From Leptolyngbya sp. NIES-2104 (GTDB taxonomy: Bacteria > Cyanobacteriota > Cyanobacteriia > Leptolyngbyales > Leptolyngbyaceae): a DNA stretch of 64,000 bases. Below the pieces are notes generated by a model that was not told the DNA's origin, did not search any database, and was given only the letters and a program-made list of their open reading frames with translations. The stretch spans positions 806,001 to 870,000 of the forward strand of contig NZ_BBWW01000001.1 in NCBI RefSeq assembly GCF_001485215.1, given 5' to 3'. Made by a program: the position numbers and the translations under genes. The stretch's first letter is position 1; every line of letters starts with the position of its first letter. Positions 45,106 to 54,868 of the stretch are shown piece after piece.

Positions 45106-47364
45106 CTAATCTTCTCTAACTGCTGATAGGTTTTCGGCAGCTCGGACTAGAAACTTCACTGTAAAAATCGTCCAGCGATTCGCGCTCGTGACTTCGATCG
45201 TACCTTGCAGCGATTCTACCAGTTTCTTCACCAGTGCAAGCCCTAACCCTGATCCGCCCTGTCTCCAGGGATCAGCATTCGGCACTCGATAAAAGCGCTC
45301 AAAAATTCTCGATCGAGCCTCTTCCGAAATCTCAACACCCGAATTTTTCACATTAAATTCGATCTGATCCCCGACTGCATCGACCGATAAAACAATTTGC
45401 TCATTCGGAGGTGTGTACTTACAAGCATTGTTGAGGAGTTCAACTAAGATGCGCTCTAATGCGGCTCGATCGCTGTAGAACAAGGGCAAAGACGGATCAA
45501 GCACGATCGAGAACGATTGCTGTCGGGATTCTGTTCGTTGATCGAAGGGTTCTAACAGTTCAGGTAGCCAACGGTGTAAGGAAATTGCGGTCATCTCAAA
45601 AGCTTGCCGACCTGATTCCAATCGCTGAAGATCGAGCAGTGTGTTAACTAGATCTGATTCGCGATTGCATTCATTATCGAGGATTCTTAAGTAGTATTCT
45701 TTCTGTGTATCAGTTTTGGCAATCTTCAATAACTGAATCGCCATTTTCATATTCGTTAGTGGTGTCCTTAGTTCGTGCGAAACGGTGCTTAAAAATTCGT
45801 CTTTTAATTCACTGAGTTGATGTAATTCGTTAATTTGATCGTCTAAATCGAGTTCGATCGCTTTTCGCAGCGTGATATCTTCTAGCACAATCAGAATGCC
45901 ATCCTCACGCACCTCTAGCGGCTCAATCTGAAAACAAAACCATTGTTCCTGACGCTGTTTCTCGATCGATACAGAATGCGGATCTCTCAAAACTTGCCGC
46001 CAATCATTCATCCCAATCCAGTTCGGAACTAGAATCGACTCTAGCAAACTCCCAACCTGAAGATTGAACACCGAAGCCGCGATCGGGTTACAAAACCAAA
46101 CTCGCCCCTCTAAATCACAAGCAACTAGCCCGATCGGTAAATTTCGAGCGATCGCGGCTTGAGTCGCTTGCGATCGACCGAGTTGATCTGCTAGCGAGGT
46201 TAATTGAGCGATTTGCTGAAGAGAAGTATCAGAAGACTGCTCTAAAATCGGTTGCGTCACTAATTCCGATTCGTAGCGTTGTTGAAGTTGACCGATTTGT
46301 TGTTGTAAGGTGCGATTAATTCTCGATCGCTCAACTAGAATCATTGTGATCGAATTCGTGGTCATGAGTCCAATCGGTAACGCGACTGGAGCAAGATAAT
46401 TTGCTTTAAGTAAGACCACACTGATCCCAACCCAGCTAAGAATTCCGACGGCTGCGATCGCGATTTGAATCCCTGTTCTCCAGAAACTCAGCAACAGACT
46501 AAAACCGAAACCCCCGATCGCAAAAATCAGAACGTCCATTCCTCCTGTGATCGGCGTTAACGAATTTCGCTGCAACAAGTTATCGGTCAGCGTTGCCTGA
46601 ACGTGTACACCACTTGCAGGCGGAACTTGATCAAACGGAGTCGGAGCCGCATCGATCGCGGATGCAGTTACCCCCACAATCACAATTTTGTCTTGGAATA
46701 CCCGATCCGGCACTTCCCCCCGAACGACGCTGTTAAAGGAATACTGAGGAATGCGATCGACCGATCCAACCCAATTTAGCCACAGTCGCTGACTCAAATC
46801 CGGCGAAGTAATCGCTTCTCGAAACACCGAGTAGGTCATCGTCGCCGCCACCCCAAACGACAACACCCCGTTCGCATCCGGTTCAACTGATCGCGTAATT
46901 CCATCTTCGTCTGGCTGAACTCGAATATGTCCAGTGCCGACCGCCGCAGTTTTCAGCCTGGGAACCGGAAGTAGCGGATTACTCTCGCCATCACCCATTG
47001 CTAAAACTACTCGATTCGATTGCTCGATCACTTTCGCAAGCGCCTCATCATCAGGAGTTGGTTCCGAAAACAATAAATCGATCGCAATCACACTGGCATT
47101 AGCGCGAGTTAAGCGATCGATCAATCCGACGTATTCCTTTCGCTTCCAGGGAAATCGTCCAATCTGTTTAATACTGTCATCATCAATCTTGACAAGGACT
47201 AACCGACTGTCCCATTGTCGCGCTCCACGCAGTCGAAACAGAGCCGAATAACCGATCTGCTCAAACGGTTTGAGCGCATCAACATGAAGCAAACTCGCCA
47301 TCAGAATTGTCGCGATCGCGCCTGGGATCAAGCGCCATCCTGCTCTACCGAAGCGCCAGTTCAT
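45106..47364 (-). CDS. CHASE2-domain sensor histidine kinase
   Basis: A 752-residue membrane sensor: an N-terminal membrane segment, an extracytoplasmic CHASE2 domain (about 30-265, with LVLVKIDDDSIKQIGRFPW and DKIVIVGVTASAIDA), a cluster of membrane segments (about 275-350), a PAS domain (about 395-490), HisKA with SHELRTPLTNMK and HATPase with GSGLGLALVKK. The input signal is unknown. The gene overlaps the upstream FecR gene by 20 nt, which implies coupled expression. No response regulator is adjacent. Confidence 0.93.
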   Translation of the reverse strand: MNWRFGRAGWRLIPGAIATILMASLLHVDALKPFEQIGYSALFRLRGARQWDSRLVLVKIDDDSIKQIGRFPWKRKEYVGLIDRLTRANASVIAIDLLFSEPTPDDEALAKVIEQSNRVVLAMGDGESNPLLPVPRLKTAAVGTGHIRVQPDEDGITRSVEPDANGVLSFGVAATMTYSVFREAITSPDLSQRLWLNWVGSVDRIPQYSFNSVVRGEVPDRVFQDKIVIVGVTASAIDAAPTPFDQVPPASGVHVQATLTDNLLQRNSLTPITGGMDVLIFAIGGFGFSLLLSFWRTGIQIAIAAVGILSWVGISVVLLKANYLAPVALPIGLMTTNSITMILVERSRINRTLQQQIGQLQQRYESELVTQPILEQSSDTSLQQIAQLTSLADQLGRSQATQAAIARNLPIGLVACDLEGRVWFCNPIAASVFNLQVGSLLESILVPNWIGMNDWRQVLRDPHSVSIEKQRQEQWFCFQIEPLEVREDGILIVLEDITLRKAIELDLDDQINELHQLSELKDEFLSTVSHELRTPLTNMKMAIQLLKIAKTDTQKEYYLRILDNECNRESDLVNTLLDLQRLESGRQAFEMTAISLHRWLPELLEPFDQRTESRQQSFSIVLDPSLPLFYSDRAALERILVELLNNACKYTPPNEQIVLSVDAVGDQIEFNVKNSGVEISEEARSRIFERFYRVPNADPWRQGGSGLGLALVKKLVESLQGTIEVTSANRWTIFTVKFLVRAAENLSAVRED

Positions 47365-48181
47365 ACGTTTGAGATTTTCCCAATGGAGTTGTGACCACGA
47401 CGCGAACCCTCAAAAACGACGAAGCAAAAACGACCGAACTCCGAAACGTCCCGTTCTCATCGACACTCTGCTGTACCCCATTCACCGTTACGACATTCAC
47501 CGGATCAACCGCCCCGACAAGCTGAACTTTCCGAATGCCTCGATCGAGTAATTTCGCAAACTCTGCGGTCAATCCGGGATCATCTCGAAGGGGCACCGCT
47601 GCCCTCGGAGGCTGTCCGGGAATCGTAAAGTTTTGAAATCCTGCTGGAACTTCGACTTGAACCCCCTGAGCCTCGGTCACGACTGCGCCTTCAAGCGTTG
47701 CGATCGCGGTTTTGCCATTCGGCTGCACCACAACCCCAAATTCTGTTCCTCGTATCCCACTGAATCCCGCAGGAGTCCGGATTCTCAATTCAGAATTCGG
47801 ACTGGTAAAGCGACGTAACTTCAACCGCACTTGTCCGCGTGTGACATCGAGATGCGTGATTCTGCCGTTATCCGGTGCCGTGTCTAATCGCTGCACTCTC
47901 AGGCTGGTATATTCAAGAACGTTAAGCACACCAACCCCAGTATCCAAAAGCAAATTTGCTCCAGATTGAGTCCCTGTGGTAATTCCATCGCCCACTACTT
48001 CTAATCGATCGCCCACACGAGCCGCTCTCGAAATAGACGAACGATCGTAGCTCACCGTTCCCGACACTTGTTGAATCGACAACCAGCGATCGACTCTTAC
48101 ACTTAAGTCTCTCGGTTGTGCAAAAGCCGGAATTTGGATACAAAATGCAAAAAGAAAACTAGATAAAGCAGTAAATTTCAT
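47345..48181 (-). CDS. FecR-domain exported protein
   Basis: A 278-residue protein from ATG 48181 (MKFTALSSFLFAFCIQIPAF), with a signal peptide cut near AFAQ. The body contains a FecR domain (about 35-190, GDRLEVVGDGITTGTQSGANL, RIRTPAGFSGIRGTEFGV). A C-terminal region of beta strands (about 215-278, IRKVQLVGAVDPVNVVTVNG) resembles a small sandwich. The pairing of a periplasmic FecR protein with a CHASE2 kinase is recurrent in cyanobacteria, and a sensing partnership is plausible. The start in use replaces a TTG two codons upstream. Confidence 0.87.
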   Translation of the reverse strand: MKFTALSSFLFAFCIQIPAFAQPRDLSVRVDRWLSIQQVSGTVSYDRSSISRAARVGDRLEVVGDGITTGTQSGANLLLDTGVGVLNVLEYTSLRVQRLDTAPDNGRITHLDVTRGQVRLKLRRFTSPNSELRIRTPAGFSGIRGTEFGVVVQPNGKTAIATLEGAVVTEAQGVQVEVPAGFQNFTIPGQPPRAAVPLRDDPGLTAEFAKLLDRGIRKVQLVGAVDPVNVVTVNGVQQSVDENGTFRSSVVFASSFLRVRVVVTTPLGKSQTYELALR

Positions 48182-48343
48182 GAGCAAGATTTTTGCATAT
48201 TTCTGAGTGAACGTATATTTTACGTTTCCAACAGAATATCTAAAATTGCAACAATTAGGTGCATTGACTCTTCATTTAATCTGTACATTCTGCAAAAAAA
48301 TACAGATGTTCTTTGCACAATTTAGTGACGTGAGATTCGTTTA

Positions 48344-50311
48344 ATGCTGAAATTTTTCTTGCGGTTTGGAATGGGACTAGGCTTGATTTTTCTACTTCCA
48401 ATCCCGCCCATTTATGCCCAAACTCCTCGATCGATTGATCAACAAGTCAACTGCGAAATCATGATTGTCGGGGCGGGAACGGCGGGAGTTGCTGCCGCTT
48501 ATGAATCCCTCAAAGCGGGTCGTACGGTCTGTATGACCGAGATTACTGATTGGATCGGCGGACAGGTTTCCTCTCAGGGAACTTCAGCCCTTGATGAAAA
48601 ACCAACGCAGCGATCGCGCTCATTTTTTCCACGCGGCTACACCGATTTTCGCCAGCGAATTTTATCCCAAAACGAAGGAAAAAATCCGGGTGCCTGTTGG
48701 GTAAGTCTTGTCTGTTTCATGCCAAAAGAAGGTCATGAATTATTACAAACGATGCTACGAGAGGCAGAAAAAGAAGGAAAAGGGAAACTCTATTTTTTCC
48801 CGAATACTGTCGCAAAATCAGTCGCAACTTCGGGCACTCAAATTCAATCGATTCGCGCCATTAAACACCGTCCCGCCCCGAACGCGCCACCCCTTAATAC
48901 CTATCCGTTATCACAAACAATTACCGATAGTTATACCGAACAAAATTCACCCCTATTTCAAAAGAAAATCATTCAATTCGTGCCGCCTGCTTCTGGAAAG
49001 TGGTACGTCATTGAAGCAACAGAAACCGGGGAACTGGTCGCGCTGACGGATGTTCCGTATCAATTGGGGCTAGATGCTCGATCGTATCGCAACCCTTCTT
49101 CATCCAGCGAAACCGATTATCCTTATTGTCCTCAAGGCTATACATACACGTTCGCGATGGCAGCAACAGCGACTCCGCAACCTGCAACACCACCGGAGTT
49201 TTATTCGCGGTATGCCCAGTCTTATAGTTTCAATGACAAGCGATACGCGGACGCGCCTGAGTTGGTGTTTACCTATCGTCGAATTCGGAGTGCGGTTCCG
49301 GGGGCGGGAAGTCGATCGATAAACCCTGGCGATATCTCGATGCAAAACTGGAACTGGGGCAACGATTACGCACCGGGAACAAGCGCGGATAACTATCTCT
49401 TGTCGCGGGATCAACTTAGAGCGACTGGACAGCTTGATCCGAATGGTTGGATGGGTGGCTTCCGAGTCAGTGGACTACGAGGCGGCGAGGAACAAGCTCT
49501 TGGGTTCTTTTACTGGTTCCATTCTGGGACAACCGACGCGAAACAGCCGATCAAGAAACCCTTTCCGAATCTGCAATATCTTTCCGGGCTAGATTCTCCG
49601 ATGGGTACGGTGCATGGATTGTCCAAGTACCCTTATATGCGCGAATCGCGTCGAATTATTGGGCGACCTGCTTACGGCTATCCCGAAGGCTTTTTCATCG
49701 ATGAAGTGACTGCCTCTCGAAAAGATTTTAGTCAGGAGTACTATCAGAATCTGGGAGAGCGAACCTTCCGAAACATTGCAACCTCGATCGCGGGTTTGCG
49801 AACGATCGATGTGATTCGCGATCGCGTTGATCCGAAAACTGTAAAAACTTTAGGTCGATCGCACATTTATCCTGATAGTGTCGCGATCGGACATTACCCG
49901 CTTGATTTCCATCCCTGCATGGTCGAATCGCCCCCCGAAAAGCCCGGAAATCAAGAACGTCCGGGAGAACGACAAGGAGCCGATGATACCTATCCGTTCC
50001 AGATTCCACTCCGAGCTATGATCCCGCAGAAAATCGACAATCTAATCATCACCGGAAAAAGTTTGGCGATGAGTCATATTGCAGCAGCAGGTTATCGGGT
50101 TCACTCGATCGAATGGTCTGCGGGCGCGGCTGCGGGTACAACTGCGGCGTTTTCCCTCGAAACCGGAATTGCTCCATTTCAACTTGTGGAAAATCTACCA
50201 TTACCCAGTCCCAACTTAGAGAAACTCCAACAGCGACTGAATGTCAATAAAAACCCTACAGCATTTCCAGGAACTTCGATTTTGAATACCGATTGGCGAA
50301 ATTGGAAGTAA
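48344..50311 (+). CDS. Exported FAD-dependent oxidoreductase
   Basis: A 655-residue protein with a signal peptide (about 1-25, cut near IYAQ) and an N-terminal Rossmann FAD site (MIVGAGTAGVAAAYESLKAG, about 40-60; GGQV shortly after). It belongs to the FAD_oxidored family. A C-terminal FAD-binding segment (IDNLIITGKSLAMSHIAAAG) is seen at about 575-595. The substrate is unknown. Export would make it periplasmic. It stands alone on the plus strand. Confidence 0.85.
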   Translation: MLKFFLRFGMGLGLIFLLPIPPIYAQTPRSIDQQVNCEIMIVGAGTAGVAAAYESLKAGRTVCMTEITDWIGGQVSSQGTSALDEKPTQRSRSFFPRGYTDFRQRILSQNEGKNPGACWVSLVCFMPKEGHELLQTMLREAEKEGKGKLYFFPNTVAKSVATSGTQIQSIRAIKHRPAPNAPPLNTYPLSQTITDSYTEQNSPLFQKKIIQFVPPASGKWYVIEATETGELVALTDVPYQLGLDARSYRNPSSSSETDYPYCPQGYTYTFAMAATATPQPATPPEFYSRYAQSYSFNDKRYADAPELVFTYRRIRSAVPGAGSRSINPGDISMQNWNWGNDYAPGTSADNYLLSRDQLRATGQLDPNGWMGGFRVSGLRGGEEQALGFFYWFHSGTTDAKQPIKKPFPNLQYLSGLDSPMGTVHGLSKYPYMRESRRIIGRPAYGYPEGFFIDEVTASRKDFSQEYYQNLGERTFRNIATSIAGLRTIDVIRDRVDPKTVKTLGRSHIYPDSVAIGHYPLDFHPCMVESPPEKPGNQERPGERQGADDTYPFQIPLRAMIPQKIDNLIITGKSLAMSHIAAAGYRVHSIEWSAGAAAGTTAAFSLETGIAPFQLVENLPLPSPNLEKLQQRLNVNKNPTAFPGTSILNTDWRNWK

Positions 50312-50370
50312 AAGACGATGCTGAATCGGGATTCACTCCAGGTTCTGCATCGTTAGAATTATTCGATCGA

Positions 50371-50547
50371 TTAGAATCCAAGCCAAGTAAAGAAATCTTG
50401 GCGAGTGACTAACTGTAAAATCAACAAAGCCACAAATCCAATCATGGCGAATCGTCCATTGATCACTTCAGCATACGGTGTCCAACCAAAAGCAGGTTGC
50501 TTCTCGTCAGGCTCTTGAGTTTCAGGTTTAGGAGTTTCAGCAGTCAT
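50371..50547 (-). CDS. High-light-inducible protein (HLIP)
   Basis: A 58-residue protein starting MTAETPKPETQE with one membrane helix and the chlorophyll-binding motif EVINGRFAMIGF (about 27-38). This is the signature of HLIP/Scp proteins, which protect pigment complexes during chlorophyll assembly and high light. The ATG at 50547 is 8 nt after the sdhB stop on the same strand, so it is probably cotranscribed with sdhB. No strong ribosome-binding site is visible. Confidence 0.92.
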   Translation of the reverse strand: MTAETPKPETQEPDEKQPAFGWTPYAEVINGRFAMIGFVALLILQLVTRQDFFTWLGF

Positions 50548-50555
50548 AAGTTCTA

Positions 50556-51542
50556 TTATTTTGATTGGGCTTCAAAAGCTTGGACGGATTCGATCAGCGA
50601 TCGTATCGTATCCGTTCCTTGCGATTTCTCAAACGAGAGCGGAAATTTGCCCCGCTGAATCATGCGAATTCCCAGTGGGGCAAGACTAAATAAGCCTTGT
50701 AAATCTCTGAAATTGTTCGCCACCACTTTTAAGCCGAACTGTCTTTCATCGATCCAGCCGCCTTGTTTCACAAGATTAATCAAAGTTCTACGGTGACGAA
50801 TCGATCGACTTTCATCGACGATTTCACTATGCAAAATCTCATTCTTAATCTTGCCGATTTGATCCATCGGTGCGACTTCCATCGGACAGACCGAATTGCA
50901 GTAATAGCAACGAGTACAGCCCCAGACTCCACTCGTTCCCTCGTTATATTTTTCTAATCGATCGACCGTTGAATCATCCCGCGAATCCGTCACCATTCGG
51001 TAGGCTTTCGCCAGCGCATGAGGTCCCACAAACTCCGGATTAACTTCGCGGGCGTTACATTCCGAATAACACGCACCGCACATGATACAGTTTCCGGTCT
51101 GATTCAACTTGTCGCGCTCTTCTGGAGACTGGAGAAATTCACGTTCTGGCACTTGTCGCGATGCCGTACTTACATACGGATCAACTGCGTTCAGATTCGC
51201 CCAGAAGCTCGACATATCCACAACCAAATCTTTGATCACGGGCATATTTCCGAGCGGTGCGATCGTCATTTCTGGCACTTCTGCATCCGGGGCAAATCGC
51301 GCGACTTCGCTCCCCACATTCTCTTTACACGCAAGCGCCGATCGACCATTAATTCGCATCGAGCAGCTTCCACAAATCGTATTTCGGCAATTTTTCCGAT
51401 ATGCCAGCGACCCATCTTGCTCCCATTTAATCTGGTTGAGGCAGTCGAGAATTGTATTGCTGGGTTCCACCTCTAGCGAATACGATTCGACTCGTGGCGC
51501 AGCATTTTCAGTTTGCCGAACAATCTTAAATACGACCTGCAT
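50556..51542 (-). CDS. sdhB: Succinate dehydrogenase iron-sulfur subunit
   Basis: A 328-residue SdhB/FrdB protein with three iron-sulfur motifs: CRNTICGSCSMRINGRSALAC near residues 54-74 for the [2Fe-2S] cluster, then CIMCGACYSEC and CTRCYYCNSVCP for the two others. It passes electrons from succinate oxidation to the plastoquinone pool in the thylakoid membrane. Its length is longer than bacterial SdhB by about 80 residues, as usual in cyanobacteria. sdhA is not adjacent, which is also usual. Confidence 0.93.
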   Translation of the reverse strand: MQVVFKIVRQTENAAPRVESYSLEVEPSNTILDCLNQIKWEQDGSLAYRKNCRNTICGSCSMRINGRSALACKENVGSEVARFAPDAEVPEMTIAPLGNMPVIKDLVVDMSSFWANLNAVDPYVSTASRQVPEREFLQSPEERDKLNQTGNCIMCGACYSECNAREVNPEFVGPHALAKAYRMVTDSRDDSTVDRLEKYNEGTSGVWGCTRCYYCNSVCPMEVAPMDQIGKIKNEILHSEIVDESRSIRHRRTLINLVKQGGWIDERQFGLKVVANNFRDLQGLFSLAPLGIRMIQRGKFPLSFEKSQGTDTIRSLIESVQAFEAQSK

Positions 51543-51873
51543 GAACCATCACCCAAAAAGAGCTACATCGACTGCCCTTTAGTTTAACATTGCGCTTTAC
51601 CGCTGAATGTCCAGAATTCGATCGAAACCATTTACGGCTTGATCAGTTTTGTTGTTTTCTGACATTGACAAAGCAGGATTGCGCGTTGTGAAATTGCGAT
51701 CGAGCAGCCTTTCATTGATGAACTGTAAGATTTAATCAGAAAGATTAATGTTAAGACGAACTGAATAAAGTCAGTGTGCAAAAACAAGCGTTTAAGGATA
51801 TATTTTATTAAGTCAAACATTAAAGATTGACGCTAATACCCATTTCAGAAATCGTAGGGATATTCTGTAGCAG
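51543..51873. other. Intergenic, AT-rich, control region of cyAbrB
   Basis: A 331-nt gap between the divergent starts of sdhB and cyAbrB. It is AT-rich. A 62-codon frame on the minus strand lacks any family features and is not called. No RNA gene is seen. Confidence 0.5.
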
Positions 51874-52287
51874 ATGAGTGAACCTGCAACCGCCCCTTTA
51901 ACCGGGAAGGCATTACTTCAAAAAGTAAAAGAACTGTCACATCTACCGCGTCGAGAAACGGCAAAGCGATGTGGCTATTACACCGTTACGAAAAACAACC
52001 AAACTCGCGTCAATTTGACCGAGTTTTATGATGCCTTGCTGGTGGCGAAAGGGCTTCCTCTCGATCCCGAAGGCACCAAGGACGGTCGCGGACGTGAACC
52101 AACTTATCGAGTGAGTGTCCATCAAAATGGGCAAATCGTGATCGGTGCGGCTTACACCAAAGCAATGGGTCTAAAACCTGGCGATGAGTTTGAAATTAAA
52201 CTCGGTTATAAGCACATTCATTTGGTGCAACTCTCCGGCGACAAAGCCAGTAAAAATGGTGCAGTCGAAGTAGAAGAGAACGAATGA
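51874..52287 (+). CDS. cyAbrB-type transcriptional regulator
   Basis: A 137-residue cyanobacterial AbrB-like protein: a conserved N-terminal segment (LTGKALLQKVKELSHLPRRE, CGYYTVTKNNQTRVN) and a C-terminal swapped-hairpin DNA-binding domain (YRVSVHQNGQIVIGAAYTKAMGL spans it). These proteins act as broad regulators of carbon and nitrogen genes. The reading frame overlaps the next gene by 4 nt (ATGA), indicating coupling. Confidence 0.93.
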   Translation: MSEPATAPLTGKALLQKVKELSHLPRRETAKRCGYYTVTKNNQTRVNLTEFYDALLVAKGLPLDPEGTKDGRGREPTYRVSVHQNGQIVIGAAYTKAMGLKPGDEFEIKLGYKHIHLVQLSGDKASKNGAVEVEENE

Positions 52288-53144
52288 TCGCAACTGCTTT
52301 CATGAATCAGTTTCCTATCGTGATCAATGCAGTTCAGTTTGTTAACGCTTTCTCACAAACGCCTGCATTTGTTCAGATAGGATTCTTTTTTTTGGTGTGG
52401 GGTTTAGCGTGGTTGCCGATCGCAATTCCAATCGCGTTTTGGGTAAAATGGAAGCCGTTTAATCCGCTAGAGTTACAGCAAAAATTGCCGCTCGTGGCTT
52501 CTCTTTATGCGATCGCTCCGTTCATTTTATGGGGCGTTGCTCGTCTCAAAAGCCTTCCATTTTCGACCTTTGGAATTCATTTGAACTCGAATCTTTTTGC
52601 TTCAGCCGGAATCGGATTAGGGATCGGAGTTGTTGGAATTCTGATTTTATTCGGGATACAAACGGCGTTCGGTTGGATTCATTGGAGATCCGAAAACTGG
52701 CGAAAATGGTTGGCGGCAAGTTTACCAACACTTTTACTTGGAATCTGGATCGGATTGACTGAAGAACTGGTGTTTCGTGGGTTCTTCTTTGGACAGTTTG
52801 AAGCAGATTTTTGGACAAGTGCGATCGTATCGAGCGTGATTTTTGCCGTGCTTCATTTGATTTGGGAAGGCAAAGAAAAGATTCCACAATTGCCTGGATT
52901 GACGCTGATGGGTGTGGTGTTGTGTTTGGCGTTTGTGCAGGATCGCAATAATATTGGACTGGCTTGGGGACTCCACGCGGGTTGGGTGTGGATGATTGCG
53001 AGTTTGGATGCAGCAGAAATTCTGCAATACGAAGAGACTGCACCAGAATGGGGAACGGGAATCGATCGTCAACCGTTAGCGGGATTGTTGGGGTTGTTGT
53101 TTCTGCTCGGAACGGGATTGGGAATTGAAGCCATTTTGGGGTGA
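52284..53144 (+). CDS. CPBP-family intramembrane protease
   Basis: A 286-residue membrane protein with about seven or eight segments and the CPBP (Abi/CAAX-protease-like) motif TEELVFRGFFFG, where the two Glu and the Arg form the catalytic site. A second conserved His is in AVLHLIWEG and a third in GLHAGWVW. The family cleaves membrane peptides; some members modify prenylated or bacteriocin-related substrates. The substrate is unknown. It is translationally coupled to the AbrB gene. Confidence 0.9.
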   Translation: MIATAFMNQFPIVINAVQFVNAFSQTPAFVQIGFFFLVWGLAWLPIAIPIAFWVKWKPFNPLELQQKLPLVASLYAIAPFILWGVARLKSLPFSTFGIHLNSNLFASAGIGLGIGVVGILILFGIQTAFGWIHWRSENWRKWLAASLPTLLLGIWIGLTEELVFRGFFFGQFEADFWTSAIVSSVIFAVLHLIWEGKEKIPQLPGLTLMGVVLCLAFVQDRNNIGLAWGLHAGWVWMIASLDAAEILQYEETAPEWGTGIDRQPLAGLLGLLFLLGTGLGIEAILG

Positions 53145-53214
53145 TGGAATTTCGCGATCGAGAATGAATCACACCGATTCATGAATGCGACAGATTCTGC
53201 GTTTACCCAACGAC

Positions 53215-53242
53215 GTAGAGACGCGATTAATCGCGTCTCTAC
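53215..53242. repeat. 28-bp perfect palindrome
   Basis: GTAGAGACGCGATT followed directly by its reverse complement AATCGCGTCTCTAC. It lies between the convergent CPBP protease and ftsY genes. It resembles short palindromic repeats dispersed in cyanobacterial genomes, and may also act as a transcript end. Confidence 0.85.
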
Positions 53243-53325
53243 CCGGATTTTTCGATAGAACGATGAATTCTAGGTTCATTCATCGAACGGGCGATAAAAC
53301 CACGATCGCGCCTTCAAAACTAACC

Positions 53326-54828
53326 CTAACCGCTAATCAACGCTTCAACAAATTCATAACTAGAGAATGGACGCAAATCCTCAATCCCTTCTCCCGCACC
53401 GATAAAGCGAATCGGTAATCCAAGCTGTTCGACGACTGCAAGCGCGATTCCACCTTTTGCCGTTCCATCCAGTTTCGTCAGCACTACACCACTCAGTTGA
53501 GCCGCTTGCGCGAACACTTCCGCTTGTTTTAATCCGTTTTGTCCCAGTGTTGCATCGAGAACAAGCAAGGATTCGACTTTGGCATCTCCCGCTTTTTTAT
53601 CGATAATGCGACGAACTTTGCTGAGTTCATCCATCAGATTCTTCTTGTTCTGAAGCCGCCCAGCCGTATCAATCAGCAGTAATTCAGTTCCACGAGACTG
53701 AGCCGCACTAATTGCATCAAAGACAACCGCAGCCGGATCAGTATTCTGTCCTGGATTTGCAATGACTTCGACGTTGCTTCTTTGTCCCCAAACTTTGACT
53801 TGCTCAACCGCTGCCGCCCGAAAAGTATCAGCCGCTCCAATCAAGCATTTGTAGCCAGATTTGGTCGCAATGTGGGCAAGTTTACCGAGCGTCGTTGTTT
53901 TCCCCGCTCCATTCACCCCCGTCATCAGCCAAATGTTTAAGGTGTCTTTTTCAGGCGCGAAGAATGCACTATGTGAACCCTGTAGCGGTTGATCTAGGAG
54001 ATCACGCAAGATTTGTTTTAGGTATGCGATCGCTTGATCCGGCGGCAATGTTTCCTGTCTTAATTTCGCCTGCAATGCCTCGATAATTTTGTCGGTCGCT
54101 TCTACACCCGCATCCGCTTGAAGCAATAGCGATTCAATCTCATAAACGGCATCTTGATTCAGCGGACCTTGACCGACGATGGCTTTGAGTTGATTAACTA
54201 AACTGCGGCGAGTTTTATCGAGTCCTTGCCGTAGGCGTTTGAGCCAGGTGATTTCTTCGATCGACACATCTTCCGCCCGTCTTCCCATCGCAGAAAGAAC
54301 ATCCGCAGACCAGAGGAAACCTTCATCGATCGTAAATGCGGGTTCTAGTTTCGGTGCTTCGACAACTGGTTCAGGTTCGGTCGGTTCTTCAATAGCAGTT
54401 GCTCTAAGGCGTTCGAGTCGAGCTTGGGTATCCGCTTGAGATTGCGCCCAAAACGGAAGGGCAAGAGCCACTTCTTCTGTCGATTCGGGTTCAGCTTGCT
54501 CGATTTCAGGTTCGACAGCTTCGGAAACGGTTTCGGAAGATTCGACGACTTCTGGAGCTTCTACCGGTTCGGATTCGGCAACGATCGCTTCTACAGGTTC
54601 TAGAGCCTCTTCTTCAACGACTTCAGGCGTTTCTGGTGCTTGTTCGGCTTGTTCTCGCTGTTTGCGGCGAAAGGCTTCTACGATCGCTCTTGCATTGGCA
54701 ATCCGCGCATCTTCTTTCGAAGGTGTCTCTTCAGCAGGCGTTTCCTCCACGGGCGTTTCTGCCGCTGGAGCCGGTTCAGGCTGATTTTCTTCTTCTTTGT
54801 TAAACCGATTGAACCAATTAAACGTCAT
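53326..54828 (-). CDS. ftsY: Signal recognition particle receptor FtsY
   Basis: A 500-residue SRP receptor. The N-terminal 160 residues are very acidic (Glu/Pro/Ala-rich). The NG GTPase domain follows with GVNGAGKTTTLGKLA (P-loop), DTFRAAAVEQ, IDTAGRLQNK and LTKLDGTAKGG. It docks ribosome-SRP complexes at the membrane. It starts with ATG at 54828. It is followed upstream by nusB on the same strand, with 40 nt between. Confidence 0.96.
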   Translation of the reverse strand: MTFNWFNRFNKEEENQPEPAPAAETPVEETPAEETPSKEDARIANARAIVEAFRRKQREQAEQAPETPEVVEEEALEPVEAIVAESEPVEAPEVVESSETVSEAVEPEIEQAEPESTEEVALALPFWAQSQADTQARLERLRATAIEEPTEPEPVVEAPKLEPAFTIDEGFLWSADVLSAMGRRAEDVSIEEITWLKRLRQGLDKTRRSLVNQLKAIVGQGPLNQDAVYEIESLLLQADAGVEATDKIIEALQAKLRQETLPPDQAIAYLKQILRDLLDQPLQGSHSAFFAPEKDTLNIWLMTGVNGAGKTTTLGKLAHIATKSGYKCLIGAADTFRAAAVEQVKVWGQRSNVEVIANPGQNTDPAAVVFDAISAAQSRGTELLLIDTAGRLQNKKNLMDELSKVRRIIDKKAGDAKVESLLVLDATLGQNGLKQAEVFAQAAQLSGVVLTKLDGTAKGGIALAVVEQLGLPIRFIGAGEGIEDLRPFSSYEFVEALISG

Positions 54829-54868
54829 AACCCAAAATCCAGAACGCCTACTTTCACTTTAATGGAAA

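Noticed and set aside
51632-51820. A 62-codon minus-strand frame between sdhB and cyAbrB
   Set aside because: It has AT-driven composition, no ribosome-binding site and no family features.
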